Shown: positions 1 through 7,865, counted from the stretch's first letter. The stretch is 64,000 bases of DNA from CAZPRY01 sp964589175 (GCA_964589175.1 CAZPRY010000007.1:1-64000); one strand, 5' to 3'. Program-made: numbers and translations. The notes: generated from the sequence alone by a model not told the origin.

Positions 1-29
1 TTCTTATGGTAAAGTTAATGATAATTACG

Positions 30-470
30 TCATATTACAAGTGACATGACACTACCATTAAAAGCACTTACACCACCAATTTTAATAAAAAATTCACATC
101 CATTATTCTTAACCCAGAAACTAATTACATAAGACTCTCCGGGAACGGCTTCATATTCTTTGCAAAAACCCGGTGAATACCATTCGCCCTGTGCATCACA
201 TTTGCGCACTAAGAATTTTAATGATTGTTTCCCATCTTTATACTCGCTGCTATCTATAATTAAATCAAAGTCACTGTTTTCTACAGTTTCCGGCGTGAAA
301 AGAAGCCAGTTAACCGGTAGTCCGGATTTTGTAACTTCAAAACTGCCATTCATGCCGGCAGCAGCATCATAATATGTTTTAGACATGGGGGAACATCCAC
401 CTAAAAATACAATTGCTGAAATTGCTACTGCTAAAGCAATCTCATTGATTCTGGAATTTAACGGTTCCAT
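30..470 (-). CDS. Small lipoprotein with carbohydrate-binding-module-like fold, possibly truncated
   Basis: 146 residues. The N-terminus is a lipoprotein signal peptide with a hydrophobic stretch ending in FLGGC, so the mature protein would begin at Cys26 and be membrane anchored. The rest resembles the CBM4_9-type galactose-binding beta-sandwich found in surface proteins: an NGSFE start, a GLPVNW turn, then KQSLKF and a SFWVKNNGCEFF strand. Such domains normally run further, and this frame stops soon after GGVSAF, so a C-terminal loss is possible. The ATG follows a GGGGGAAACT ribosome-binding site. It is the last gene of an AT-rich minus-strand run and has no obvious functional partner. The lipoprotein call is firm; the ligand-binding role is inference. 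Confidence 0.6.
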   Translation of the reverse strand: MEPLNSRINEIALAVAISAIVFLGGCSPMSKTYYDAAAGMNGSFEVTKSGLPVNWLLFTPETVENSDFDLIIDSSEYKDGKQSLKFLVRKCDAQGEWYSPGFCKEYEAVPGESYVISFWVKNNGCEFFIKIGGVSAFNGSVMSLVI

Positions 471-546
471 AGTTTCCCCCTTTAATCATTTCATAAAACA
501 CAATGTTATAGAATTAACGTCCTTAATACAACAAATTACATAAGTG

Positions 547-921
547 TCAGTCGTGCAATTGGGCATAACGTACGACAAAGTATGATGTGGCCGGATCGCC
601 TTCCCCAGCCCCCTCAATCGAAGATTCTTCCACCGGCTTCAGGTCAAGTTCCCCAACCAGAGCCGAACCGAATAACCAGACCTGGTCCCATAAGATCCCG
701 TTATCGATCATCAACGTGGCCTTTTTGCCGTTGATTTGCAGTTCGATCAGGGGTTTCCCTCTGTGCATCGTGAAAGGAATTCTGACCGGCCCGTCGCCGG
801 GTACGAGTCTTTGGTAACTGCCAGGCCCGGCAGTCATCAATGAGTCCGGACTCCCGGAATTCCGGGCATCCAGGGTAACCCCGATAAGGAGCATGGCGCT
901 AATCAGTAATAATCTTTTCAT
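547..921 (-). CDS. Retropepsin-like aspartyl protease fragment (truncated)
   Basis: 124 residues from the ATG at 921, chosen because it is preceded by GGGGAAACTGGA and opens a signal peptide (MKRLLLISAMLLIGV); a longer upstream frame exists but lacks this context. After export the protein shows the start of a retropepsin-like domain: IPFTMHRGKPLIELQINGK, then a LMIDNG strand where the classical active-site D-T/S-G is replaced by DNG, then WDQVWLFGS. Full-length relatives have about 250-300 residues; this frame ends after the first half, so no complete protease can be made. It is probably a decaying gene or the edge of a recombination event. Whether DNG relatives are active is unknown to me. 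Confidence 0.55.
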   Translation of the reverse strand: MKRLLLISAMLLIGVTLDARNSGSPDSLMTAGPGSYQRLVPGDGPVRIPFTMHRGKPLIELQINGKKATLMIDNGILWDQVWLFGSALVGELDLKPVEESSIEGAGEGDPATSYFVVRYAQLHD

Positions 922-1349
922 TCCAGTTTCCCCATAGAATTGTATGTTCTTGATCCACAATGGTACCAGCGTTTTTGACCAACTTGCGACGAAGGCAAAT
1001 CTTTTACTCATGTGTATTCCTTCCAATTAATCCGGACCGGACGGAAACAAGCCTTCCGCCTGCCGTTGTTTATCTCAAATTCAATTCATTTCGTTGACTT
1101 CTGTAGCCGTTTTCCCTAACAATCTTCTATGCAAAACAGTCGGGATATGTTCCAATACCAGGCAGTTGTTTTCAAATGTTTCGCTACGATCTATGCGATC
1201 TCAGTTGTTGGAACGAAGAATCGTGCTAGTGATATCGAAAGGTGCTTACATCGATACTATCATTTGATACTGCCGGAGCAAGAAACCACTATACTCCTTT
1301 ATCGATAGAGCGATTGTCTCTTTTTGAATTGTTATGCGAAAATTGCGGG
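922..1349. other. Intergenic region, no gene seen
   Basis: 428 bases between the hicA stop and the retropepsin-like start. I see no credible coding frame, no tRNA and no strong hairpin. It is AT-rich like the rest of the island. A GTTATGC heptamer lies at 1331-1337, just downstream of the hicA stop. Confidence 0.5.
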
Positions 1350-1571
1350 TTATAGCAATTTGTTGAACTCTTCGACGGAAATATTCGCCTGACGTATTAT
1401 CGCCCGAAGCGTTCCTCGATCAAGTTCGTTGTGGTCTGGTATCACAAGTTGGCAAAAAGGTTCGTGGCGCCGGAGGATGATATGACTCCCATGTTGTCGT
1501 TTGAAAACGAAACCCAACTTTGAAAGCGCTTTAGCACATTCGCGGCCCGATACCTGCGGAAGTTCACTCAT
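1350..1571 (-). CDS. hicA: HicA-family mRNA interferase toxin
   Basis: 73 residues, the normal size for HicA/YcfA toxins, which fold as a small double-stranded RNA-binding domain and cleave mRNA. The family pattern is clear: a leading VSGRECAKALSKLGF helix, then KRQHGSHIILRR containing the catalytic histidine, and a VIPDHNELDRGTLRAIIRQ segment. It is encoded directly downstream of the antitoxin with a 4-base ATGA overlap, implying coupled translation. The order antitoxin-then-toxin is common but not universal for this family. No missing key residue is seen. The type II toxin-antitoxin assignment is confident; its biological purpose here is not known. Confidence 0.9.
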   Translation of the reverse strand: MSELPQVSGRECAKALSKLGFVFKRQHGSHIILRRHEPFCQLVIPDHNELDRGTLRAIIRQANISVEEFNKLL

Positions 1572-1774
1572 ACAGCCAATATGACAGCTTCGAACCGTTC
1601 CGGTGGTATGGCAAGCCGGTCCTCTTGTAAAGCAATAATGTATCCCTCAATTGCTTCCCGAATATTGGCAATTGCTTCTTCTTTGTTCAGCCCCTGGCTG
1701 GTGCATCCCGGTAGACTGGGGCACTCGGCTACCCAGTATCCGTCTTCCCCGGGATAAATGATGATTTGCCTCAT
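1568..1774 (-). CDS. hicB: HicB-family antitoxin
   Basis: 68 residues from the ATG at 1774, chosen because AAGGAG sits seven bases upstream; an ATG seven codons earlier has no such site. The protein has the HicB partial RNase H-like fold: MRQIIIYPGEDGYWVAECP, then LPGCTSQGLNKEEAIANIRE and a helical YIIALQEDR tail. It would bind and neutralise the overlapping hicA toxin. There is no C-terminal DNA-binding helix-turn-helix or ribbon-helix-helix domain, so this is the short form and autoregulation must depend on something else, or be absent. Confidence 0.88.
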   Translation of the reverse strand: MRQIIIYPGEDGYWVAECPSLPGCTSQGLNKEEAIANIREAIEGYIIALQEDRLAIPPERFEAVILAV

Positions 1775-1927
1775 AGTATGCTCCTTCTCATGCATATTGA
1801 AATATACCGGTCTTTTTTATGATCCGCCAGCCTCTTTCGCTCAACGGTCTTAAAAGCGACCACTATTATTTGTCATCAACAAAGTGAGCGTCGTTGTTAC
1901 CGCTATTATGTGATGCGTCAACCTACA

Positions 1928-2308
1928 TCACCGGCGTATATTGAATGCGTGTAAGAAAAAATTATCGGTCAAGGGGCCCGTACTGATGCCTAGCTCTTCA
2001 CACATCGCTTTGAAAAGTTCCATAAGTTTCTGGTTAGCAAGTTCATTTGAAATTGGAATACTAATAATCGTTTCGTAGAAGGCCTTAAGTGAAAGTAGCA
2101 CCTTATCGGAGTCGTGAAAGGCAACGAAAACCTGATTGAGTGCCTCTGTAAAAGGCTGACCTTTTAAGTCATTTCGATTGCCAAGGAGCTTTTGTACTAT
2201 CTGAAGTTTTTCTTGACGGACTTCGCTACGATGGTAGTACCAGGTCGAAATCAGTACGCCTAGCAAACCGGATATAATAGATGAGGCAAGGACAATAATA
2301 ACATCCAT
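1928..2308 (-). CDS. Small single-span membrane protein (DUF6680-like)
   Basis: 126 residues. An N-terminal transmembrane helix (about residues 3-24, DVIIVLASSIISGLLGVLI) is followed by a short basic stretch and a cytosolic helical domain with the pattern KLQIVQKLLGNR, then EALNQVFVAFHDSDKVL and KAFYETI. I believe this matches the uncharacterised family DUF6680, but that is recall and not a search result. It is downstream of the proteasome-like hydrolase on the same strand, separated by about 207 bases, and upstream of hicBA. No enzymatic motif is visible. A regulatory or effector role in a stress or defence island is possible but unproven. Confidence 0.6.
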   Translation of the reverse strand: MDVIIVLASSIISGLLGVLISTWYYHRSEVRQEKLQIVQKLLGNRNDLKGQPFTEALNQVFVAFHDSDKVLLSLKAFYETIISIPISNELANQKLMELFKAMCEELGISTGPLTDNFFLHAFNIRR

Positions 2309-2515
2309 TGTGATCTCCGTAGATTTGTATTTTCACAAAACGTGTGCAGCTACTACTCCGTTTGTTTGGCCGTAAAAAAATAACAATGCTATCAATAATC
2401 GACTTTTTCGAGACGGTAAGCGCAAACCTAAACGTTTGTAAAGGCCCGAGCGGCAACAATAATCCATTTCAAATATCGGAGGCTCGTGGTACGGCATGTT
2501 ATGCGAAGTTCCCTC

Positions 2516-3232
2516 TCACGGCATCTGAAGTTGCTTTTGATTTACCCATTCAAGACTTGATGGTTTAATTACAAGTACATCAATCGGGCCGCCGACAGTC
2601 TTTGGTCGACTTTGAAAACGAAAAGAGTCAATAGTTGTCCGGATTAGGTGCACACCGAAATCGATAGCGTCCTGAATTGTAAAGAAATTGATAGGTATCG
2701 AAACAGGTGAAAGTGGTTGCCAAGTGTTGTTGGTGCCGGCAACAGCGACCGGCTGAAGTAACCTGACAACAATTTCTGCTTCACCACCGAAGGCCAAGCC
2801 TTGTTGATTAGGCTGGTTTCCCTTCTGGATACGATTATTCTGTACTTCAACTATCCAGACTTCCTGTACTGGTGGAGTCGAAGCATCATAGCCTGCCACA
2901 TGAAAGCATGTCTTCAATGCCGGATTGATTCCACGGAAGTTCGTAAGCAGATCTTGAGCAGTCTGCTGTGGACCATGTGTTGTTGGAAGAGCTGCGATGA
3001 ATGAATCAATGAAACCAGCGATTGGAACGCCCTGAATATCAGCTTGGCCAAATGTGCTGATACCGACGTGGTTCGGAGTGACAAAAAGTTTTCTGTTGCT
3101 ATCCGACATCCCTACAGCGAGGTGAACGGTTTGTTGGCCAACTCTTTGAGGCTCCTGCGTATTTAGTGTAAGGCGACTATCAGCGGCCATAACTATCCCT
3201 TCTCTGACGTTTACTGTGACAACTAGTGACAT
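2516..3232 (-). CDS. Stand-alone proteasome-beta/HslV-like Ntn-hydrolase
   Basis: 238 residues. The N-terminus reads M-SLVVTVNVREGIVMAADSR, closely matching the first two strands of proteasome beta subunits and HslV. If Met1 is removed, Ser becomes residue 1 (the nucleophile position), Asp falls at position 17 and Arg at 19, exactly the proteasome numbering. A later NRKLFVTPNHVGISTFGQAD segment matches the strand carrying catalytic Lys33, displaced by a roughly 14-residue insertion. GLAFGGEAE and a TVGGPIDVLVI C-terminal strand fit the rest of the fold. The start is fixed by GGAGG seven bases upstream, so there is no propeptide. No ATPase partner (HslU, Mpa, Clp) is adjacent. Substrate is unknown. 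Confidence 0.75.
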   Translation of the reverse strand: MSLVVTVNVREGIVMAADSRLTLNTQEPQRVGQQTVHLAVGMSDSNRKLFVTPNHVGISTFGQADIQGVPIAGFIDSFIAALPTTHGPQQTAQDLLTNFRGINPALKTCFHVAGYDASTPPVQEVWIVEVQNNRIQKGNQPNQQGLAFGGEAEIVVRLLQPVAVAGTNNTWQPLSPVSIPINFFTIQDAIDFGVHLIRTTIDSFRFQSRPKTVGGPIDVLVIKPSSLEWVNQKQLQMP

Positions 3233-3327
3233 TTTATGCCTCCTGGTTATTTGATTTGGATTTCAACTATTGTTCTTAAAAAGTCTCTCCGTTTAGTGAT
3301 TCCTTGGCATGGAATAGTAGGAAAGGA

Positions 3328-4476
3328 TTACCTCATCGGATTTCTTATTGTGCCCTTCAATCTACTGTGTCGAAAAGACCCATTCTTTGTATATCTCCTA
3401 AGTAGCGAATCGACGATAAGAGTGTCGCCTTCACTTGCAAGTGGTCCGAGAGTTATTACAATATTATCGAGAATATCAGGATTTATGCAAACATCAAAAT
3501 ACTCAATCTTTGGGGGATTGCCATTAATGATGCTTTTTATGATGTGGCTTGGAAGTTGTAAAAGGTATTTATCATCAGAAATACCAGAACTCGGAATTGG
3601 TATTGAGGGAAGAATAAAAAGCACAAATCGGAACTCGCTTTGGAATTCCCATACCTTCTGTTTGTATCCTGCTAGGTTGGTAACCTTGTCTATTTTTAGA
3701 TTTGCATGCCCCTGTTTATCGATTTCTAGATTGACAGCATCTTTATAGATATCTTCAATGTCATCGACATATCGTACTTTCCGTCCGAATAGGTCTTTAT
3801 TTACAATATTTGGGAGAACGATGTAGTCGTCAGTAAAGAGTTGTTCGAATGGTATTGGTGAAAGTACTTCACTTTGAATAAAAAGATCAGCATTGGGAGG
3901 TTGCTTTAAAGGACGATAGTTGAAAAAGTGTTTCGGAAATGTTAACCTTACTCCGGCCATACCGTTTGTATACATATGCCATTGAGGAATACTCTCAGCG
4001 CCAGAATCCGTCCAACAGCTAACAAACAGATAGTTAGCAAGATTGAATTTCCCAAGGGATTGGGCTTCACTCATATCTTCTACTCGGTCCAACCGATTGA
4101 AACGAATTGTTTTATTCTTCAATATCAGAGCCAGAGTATTGATATTTGTGTAATGATGGATTTGGGTGGTGATTTCCAAAGTTCGCTCCAGGGGATCCGC
4201 TTTTAAAGATAGGGACTTCCCTAGCAAGTTAGTGAGGTCTGAAGATATTCTATGTGAACCGTCGATATAAATTTCCCAAAAAGAGAGACTGAATTGCTCG
4301 AGGGTCGATTCGCCCGTAAATATGTTGACGCGAGTACGTAAAACTTCTTCATTTAACCTTGGCTCCTCCCAAGTCACAATAGCTGTTTTTGGGTTGACGC
4401 GAATCGCTTTTACTTGAATATATTCCTGGTTAACAACAACCTCTAGATGATTTAAAGGCAGAGATTCTAGATTCAT
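3328..4476 (-). CDS. DUF2971-family protein
   Basis: 382 residues. The DUF2971 signature lies at about residues 107-181: HHYTNINTLALIL, NKTIRFNRLDRVEDMSEA, then FVSCWTDSGAESIPQWHMY and NGMAGVRLTF. This family has no established reaction; its members are frequent in phage-defence and mobile islands. The first 100 residues form an additional beta-rich region I do not recognise. It sits 95 bases upstream of the Ntn-hydrolase on the same strand and is probably co-transcribed with it. Codon use is AT-rich, like its neighbours and unlike the core genome to the right. Function unknown; association with the hydrolase is the main clue. Confidence 0.7.
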   Translation of the reverse strand: MNLESLPLNHLEVVVNQEYIQVKAIRVNPKTAIVTWEEPRLNEEVLRTRVNIFTGESTLEQFSLSFWEIYIDGSHRISSDLTNLLGKSLSLKADPLERTLEITTQIHHYTNINTLALILKNKTIRFNRLDRVEDMSEAQSLGKFNLANYLFVSCWTDSGAESIPQWHMYTNGMAGVRLTFPKHFFNYRPLKQPPNADLFIQSEVLSPIPFEQLFTDDYIVLPNIVNKDLFGRKVRYVDDIEDIYKDAVNLEIDKQGHANLKIDKVTNLAGYKQKVWEFQSEFRFVLFILPSIPIPSSGISDDKYLLQLPSHIIKSIINGNPPKIEYFDVCINPDILDNIVITLGPLASEGDTLIVDSLLRRYTKNGSFRHSRLKGTIRNPMR

Positions 4477-5021
4477 ATTAGACCTTAATTCACAAAGTGA
4501 ATTTTCTTATAAATAGCAGTAATAAGGTTTAAACATTTTTATGCTATTATTCTAGATCTACATTTCTCACGGAACTACTCTTCAAAACATCTACGCTAAC
4601 GCGCTTATCCATAAGCCCTGGCTTTTCACTTTGGTAGTGATCTGATACATTTGCATGGATACTACGCATAAAAAACGAATAATGTCAATCAAAATCAATC
4701 TATTTAGGGACAATTACGTTTTTTCTTGAATTGCCTATTGACTTTTTCACGCTCAGCCCTTATTCTGTTAATGAAGAACATAACAGGATCGCGGCTGGCC
4801 TTACAGGCTATTTCGTTTTTAGTTATTTGAAAACAGGATTCCGATGGCAATATCCGCTTCACCTCACCGGGTCGCAGTCATGCAATCGGGGGCATTCCGG
4901 CGCTGTACGCGAGGATGGCGTCGGGCAAGGGGTTAGGAATTGTATAAAATTTCCGTTAACCGGCTGACCGGTGACGGCGCATCGCCGCAAGCACCGGCCG
5001 GCCACAACCCGGGAGGTAATC
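4477..5021. other. Intergenic boundary between AT-rich island and GC-richer chromosome
   Basis: About 545 bases with no convincing gene. Composition changes along it: the left two-thirds are AT-rich, while the last roughly 150 bases are GC-rich like the core genes. It holds the divergent starts of the DUF2971 gene and the helical protein at 5022. Short frames at 4731-4967 and 4940-5161 lack ribosome-binding sites and family resemblance. Confidence 0.5.
4738..4766 (+). promoter_or_regulatory. Sigma-70-like promoter candidate
   Basis: TTGACT at 4738-4743 and TATTCT at 4761-4766 with exactly 17 bases between them. It points towards the gene at 5022, about 255 bases away. FCB bacteria do not all use this consensus, so this is a sequence match only. 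Confidence 0.3.
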
Positions 5022-5711
5022 ATGCCATCGCATGGAACCCTGTTCAGTTACAAATTGATCGAAGTTGCTTCGGCCACCCTGACCCTCTGCGACAATTTTG
5101 CCGAGGAGCAGGACGCCCTCGTCGCCGTGCGCTCCACCTGGGCGCCGCCCTTCATCTATAACCTGCGCGCCCGCGCCAACAGCGCCATCGACACCTATCT
5201 CGGCCGCGATGCGCTCAAAGGCCAGCGCGAAGCCACCCAGAAAGTCCGCGCCATCCAGCAGCTCGCCGCCAACAATCTCAAACTGCTTAAAGACCAGCTG
5301 GGCATCGATTATTCCGGCGACGCCCTGAAAAACCTGCTGGATTCGCTGGGCTACACCCGCTTCATGCCGGCCGTCAAAGACGGCAAGCAGGAAGACACCA
5401 TCCAGATGCTCGCCCAATTCAAGCAGAATATGACCGGTGAGTTAAAGGCTGAGATGGTCGCCAACGGCACCTCCGCCGCGCTGATCGATGAGACTGTAGC
5501 GCAGGCTGCTACTCTTAAAGAGGCCAATACCCTGCAGGAAACGCTGAAATCTTCCCACCCGGTCGTCTCGCAGGAGGCCGTGACGGAATTCAACGCCATC
5601 TACCAGCAGGCCATCGGCATCTGTAAAATCGCGCGCCGGGTCTTCCTGGGCAATCCCGAAAAGCAGGCCCGTTTCACCTTTTCCAGATTGATCAGGCAGA
5701 TGCGCAGCTGA
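5022..5711 (+). CDS. Uncharacterised helical protein
   Basis: 229 residues starting at the ATG preceded by GGGAGGTAAT, a strong ribosome-binding site; the frame extends 17 codons upstream without such a signal. No signal peptide or membrane helix. The sequence is predominantly alpha-helical with long amphipathic stretches (KVRAIQQLAANNLKLLKDQL, MLAQFKQNMTGELKAEM), a repeated Ala/Gln/Leu character, and a basic C-terminus (RFTFSRLIRQMRS). I do not recognise the family. It is immediately followed by the 21-bp tandem repeat tract beginning about 105 bases past its stop, and homologues might carry the repeat in frame or next door. First gene of the GC-richer segment. Confidence 0.7.
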   Translation: MPSHGTLFSYKLIEVASATLTLCDNFAEEQDALVAVRSTWAPPFIYNLRARANSAIDTYLGRDALKGQREATQKVRAIQQLAANNLKLLKDQLGIDYSGDALKNLLDSLGYTRFMPAVKDGKQEDTIQMLAQFKQNMTGELKAEMVANGTSAALIDETVAQAATLKEANTLQETLKSSHPVVSQEAVTEFNAIYQQAIGICKIARRVFLGNPEKQARFTFSRLIRQMRS

Positions 5712-5815
5712 TCGTAGTTCCCATATTCTGGCTTCCTCAACCGCCACCGGTCATCCGCTTCCCGTTTCCGAAAATCGCCTACCGCCACCGCCAACCGGAT
5801 ACGCCCCTCGCTGAC

Positions 5816-6130
5816 ATAGACCTCGCTTCCCGCAACATCGGGCGCCGCACCGGCTTGATGGATTTCCATTTCCGGCAGATGGACTTTCATATCCTCAACA
5901 TGGGCGGGCCTGCCCGCAACATGGACTGACGTTTCCGGAACATGGACTCCTGTATCGCCAATATGGGCGGGCATATCCGGAACATGGTCCGGCGTATCCC
6001 GGACATGGACTTTTATATCTCGCTCATGGATTCCTGTCTGGCGGACATGGACTTGTATATCCTGTTCATGGACTCCCGTTTCGCGCACATGGACGCCTCT
6101 ATCGCCAACATGGTCTCTATCCTGTAAATC
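5816..6130. repeat. 21-bp tandem repeat tract (13 in-phase copies plus 2 degenerate)
   Basis: ATG trinucleotides occur exactly every 21 bases at 5858, 5879, 5900, 5921, 5942, 5963, 5984, 6005, 6026, 6047, 6068, 6089 and 6110, each opening a unit close to ATGGACTYCYRTMTCNCGNAC. Degenerate units precede them at 5816 and 5837. Because the period is a multiple of three, both strands read as heptad peptides: on the plus strand M-D-x-x-I-x-N (broken by TGA in the unit at 5921), on the minus strand an uninterrupted x-V-H-V-x-D-T pattern in a 182-codon frame (6148 down to 5600) that overlaps the end of the upstream gene. There are no unique spacers, so it is not a CRISPR array. Coding status is undecided. 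Confidence 0.85.
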
Positions 6131-6516
6131 CTGTAATCCTGTCTCCAATCTTTGACCTCGCTACGGGGTTGCACTCCGTAGCGGTAATTTGCCTCAGCGG
6201 AGGCAGGCCCTCCCGGAGGCAGATCCGTGATTATCTGCGAAAGTGCTGGTGTAAATGCAGATTTGGGGCATATCGATTATGTCCCGTGTTGGCCTCCGAG
6301 AGGAAGCGCTCAACCTGGGAACGAGGTAAAAAACATATCTCCGTGTCCTTGTCTCGGCGGCAAATATTCCACTCAATCTGAAAAAACTGTTTTTTTATGA
6401 CCGGAAAATGATATATTTATCCAACCTCGATGGAAAATCGAGCCTATCATTCCCCGGGGTCCTTATTCTCATATCCGCACCCATTCGAATGAATGTAAAT
6501 CCGGGGAGAACGCCAC
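6131..6516. other. Intergenic region upstream of phoH
   Basis: About 385 bases after the repeat tract. I see no credible gene, RNA or strong terminator. It includes the leader of the PIN-PhoH gene, whose ribosome-binding site (GGGGAG) is at 6503-6508. Confidence 0.45.
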
Positions 6517-7845
6517 ATGACCAAAAAACGTAAAATCTTCGTCCTCGACACCAACGTCATCCTGCACGACAGTTCCTGCATCCAGCGCTTCGAAGAACAC
6601 GATATCGTCGTTCCGATCACCGTGATCGAGGAACTGGACCAGTTCAAGTCCGGTAATCAATCGATCAACTACCACGCCCGCGAATTCGTGCGCGCCCTGG
6701 ACGCCCTGAGCGGCGATAAACTCTTCGACGGCGGTATCAAGATCGGGCCCAACCTGGGCAAGATAACCGTCAAACTGGAACAGAATTTCCACGAAGATAT
6801 TGCGCTCAATTTCTCCGAACAAAAACCGGATCACCACATCCTCAACATCGCCTACCAGCTCGCCAAAAGCAACTCCGGCAGAGAGGTCATCCTGGTCTCC
6901 AAAGACGTCAACCTGCGCATGAAGGCCAAAGCCGTCGGCATCACGGCCCAGGATTACCGCAACGACGCCGTCCAGGATATCGTCTCGCTGTACACCGGCC
7001 ATCGCCTTGAAGAGGATGTCCCGGAAAGCATCATCGACCGGATGTATTTGTCGCCCTTCGAAATCGACGCCGCGGAACTGCCGGTCGAAAAGCCCCTGGT
7101 CCCCAACGAAAGCCTGATTCTGCGCAACGCGCGCAAGTCCGCGCTCGCCACCTACGACCCTTTTCTATTGAAAATCAGGCGCATCGATAAAGACCAGGCC
7201 TACGGCATCATACCACGCAACGCCGAGCAGACCTTTGCCCTCAACCTGCTCCTGAATCCCGATATCCGGCTGGTCAGCCTGACCGGCAAGGCCGGGACCG
7301 GGAAGACCCTGTTGGCCCTGGCGGCGGCCCTGGAATGCCGCAAAAGCTATACGCAAATATACATGGCGCGCCCGATCGTACCGCTCAGCAACAAAGACAT
7401 CGGCTATCTGCCGGGCGACATCAAATCCAAACTCGATCCCTACATGCAGCCCCTTTTCGATAATCTCGGCGTGATCAAAAACCAGTTCCCGGAGTCCAAT
7501 CCCAAGCATAAAAAGATCAAGGAATTGCAGGACACGGACAAACTCGTGATCACCCCGCTTTCCTACATCCGCGGCCGCAGCCTGGTGAAAATATTCTTCA
7601 TCGTCGACGAAGCCCAGAACCTGACGCCGCACGAAATCAAAACCATCATCACGCGCGCCGGGGACGGCACCAAACTGGTCTTCACCGGCGATATTTTCCA
7701 GATCGACCACCCTTACCTGAACACCGAGTCCAACGGCCTGACGTACCTGATCGACCGTATGCACGGGCAGAAGATCTACGCGCACATCAACCTGGAAAAG
7801 GGCGAACGTTCGGCCCTGGCGGATCTGGCCAGCGACCTGCTCTAA
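6517..7845 (+). CDS. PIN domain-PhoH ATPase (PhoH2/YlaK type)
   Basis: 442 residues, the usual length for PhoH2 proteins, which join an N-terminal PIN ribonuclease domain to a PhoH helicase-like ATPase and act on RNA. The PIN part begins KRKIFVLDTNVILHD (acidic Asp11) with VIEEL acids at 38-39 and a later VSKDVNLRMKAKA acidic site. The ATPase carries Walker A TGKAGTGKTLLALA near residues 255-268, Walker B FFIVDEAQNL near 360, and GDIFQID downstream. All catalytic motifs are present. In phoH2 loci a small antitoxin-like gene sometimes precedes the gene; none is seen here. It is followed closely by a DUF72 gene on the same strand. Confidence 0.92.
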   Translation: MTKKRKIFVLDTNVILHDSSCIQRFEEHDIVVPITVIEELDQFKSGNQSINYHAREFVRALDALSGDKLFDGGIKIGPNLGKITVKLEQNFHEDIALNFSEQKPDHHILNIAYQLAKSNSGREVILVSKDVNLRMKAKAVGITAQDYRNDAVQDIVSLYTGHRLEEDVPESIIDRMYLSPFEIDAAELPVEKPLVPNESLILRNARKSALATYDPFLLKIRRIDKDQAYGIIPRNAEQTFALNLLLNPDIRLVSLTGKAGTGKTLLALAAALECRKSYTQIYMARPIVPLSNKDIGYLPGDIKSKLDPYMQPLFDNLGVIKNQFPESNPKHKKIKELQDTDKLVITPLSYIRGRSLVKIFFIVDEAQNLTPHEIKTIITRAGDGTKLVFTGDIFQIDHPYLNTESNGLTYLIDRMHGQKIYAHINLEKGERSALADLASDLL

Positions 7846-7865
7846 ACCATCCAGATGGGTTTTTC

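Noticed and set aside
1775..1927. Integron attC-like hairpin between the membrane protein and hicB
   Set aside because: A short stem CGAC/GTCG plus CACT/AGTG and one GTTGAGC core are present, but the partner core does not match RYYYAAC, so it is not supported.
5816..6130. CRISPR array
   Set aside because: Units are contiguous 21-mers with no unique spacers and there are no cas genes.
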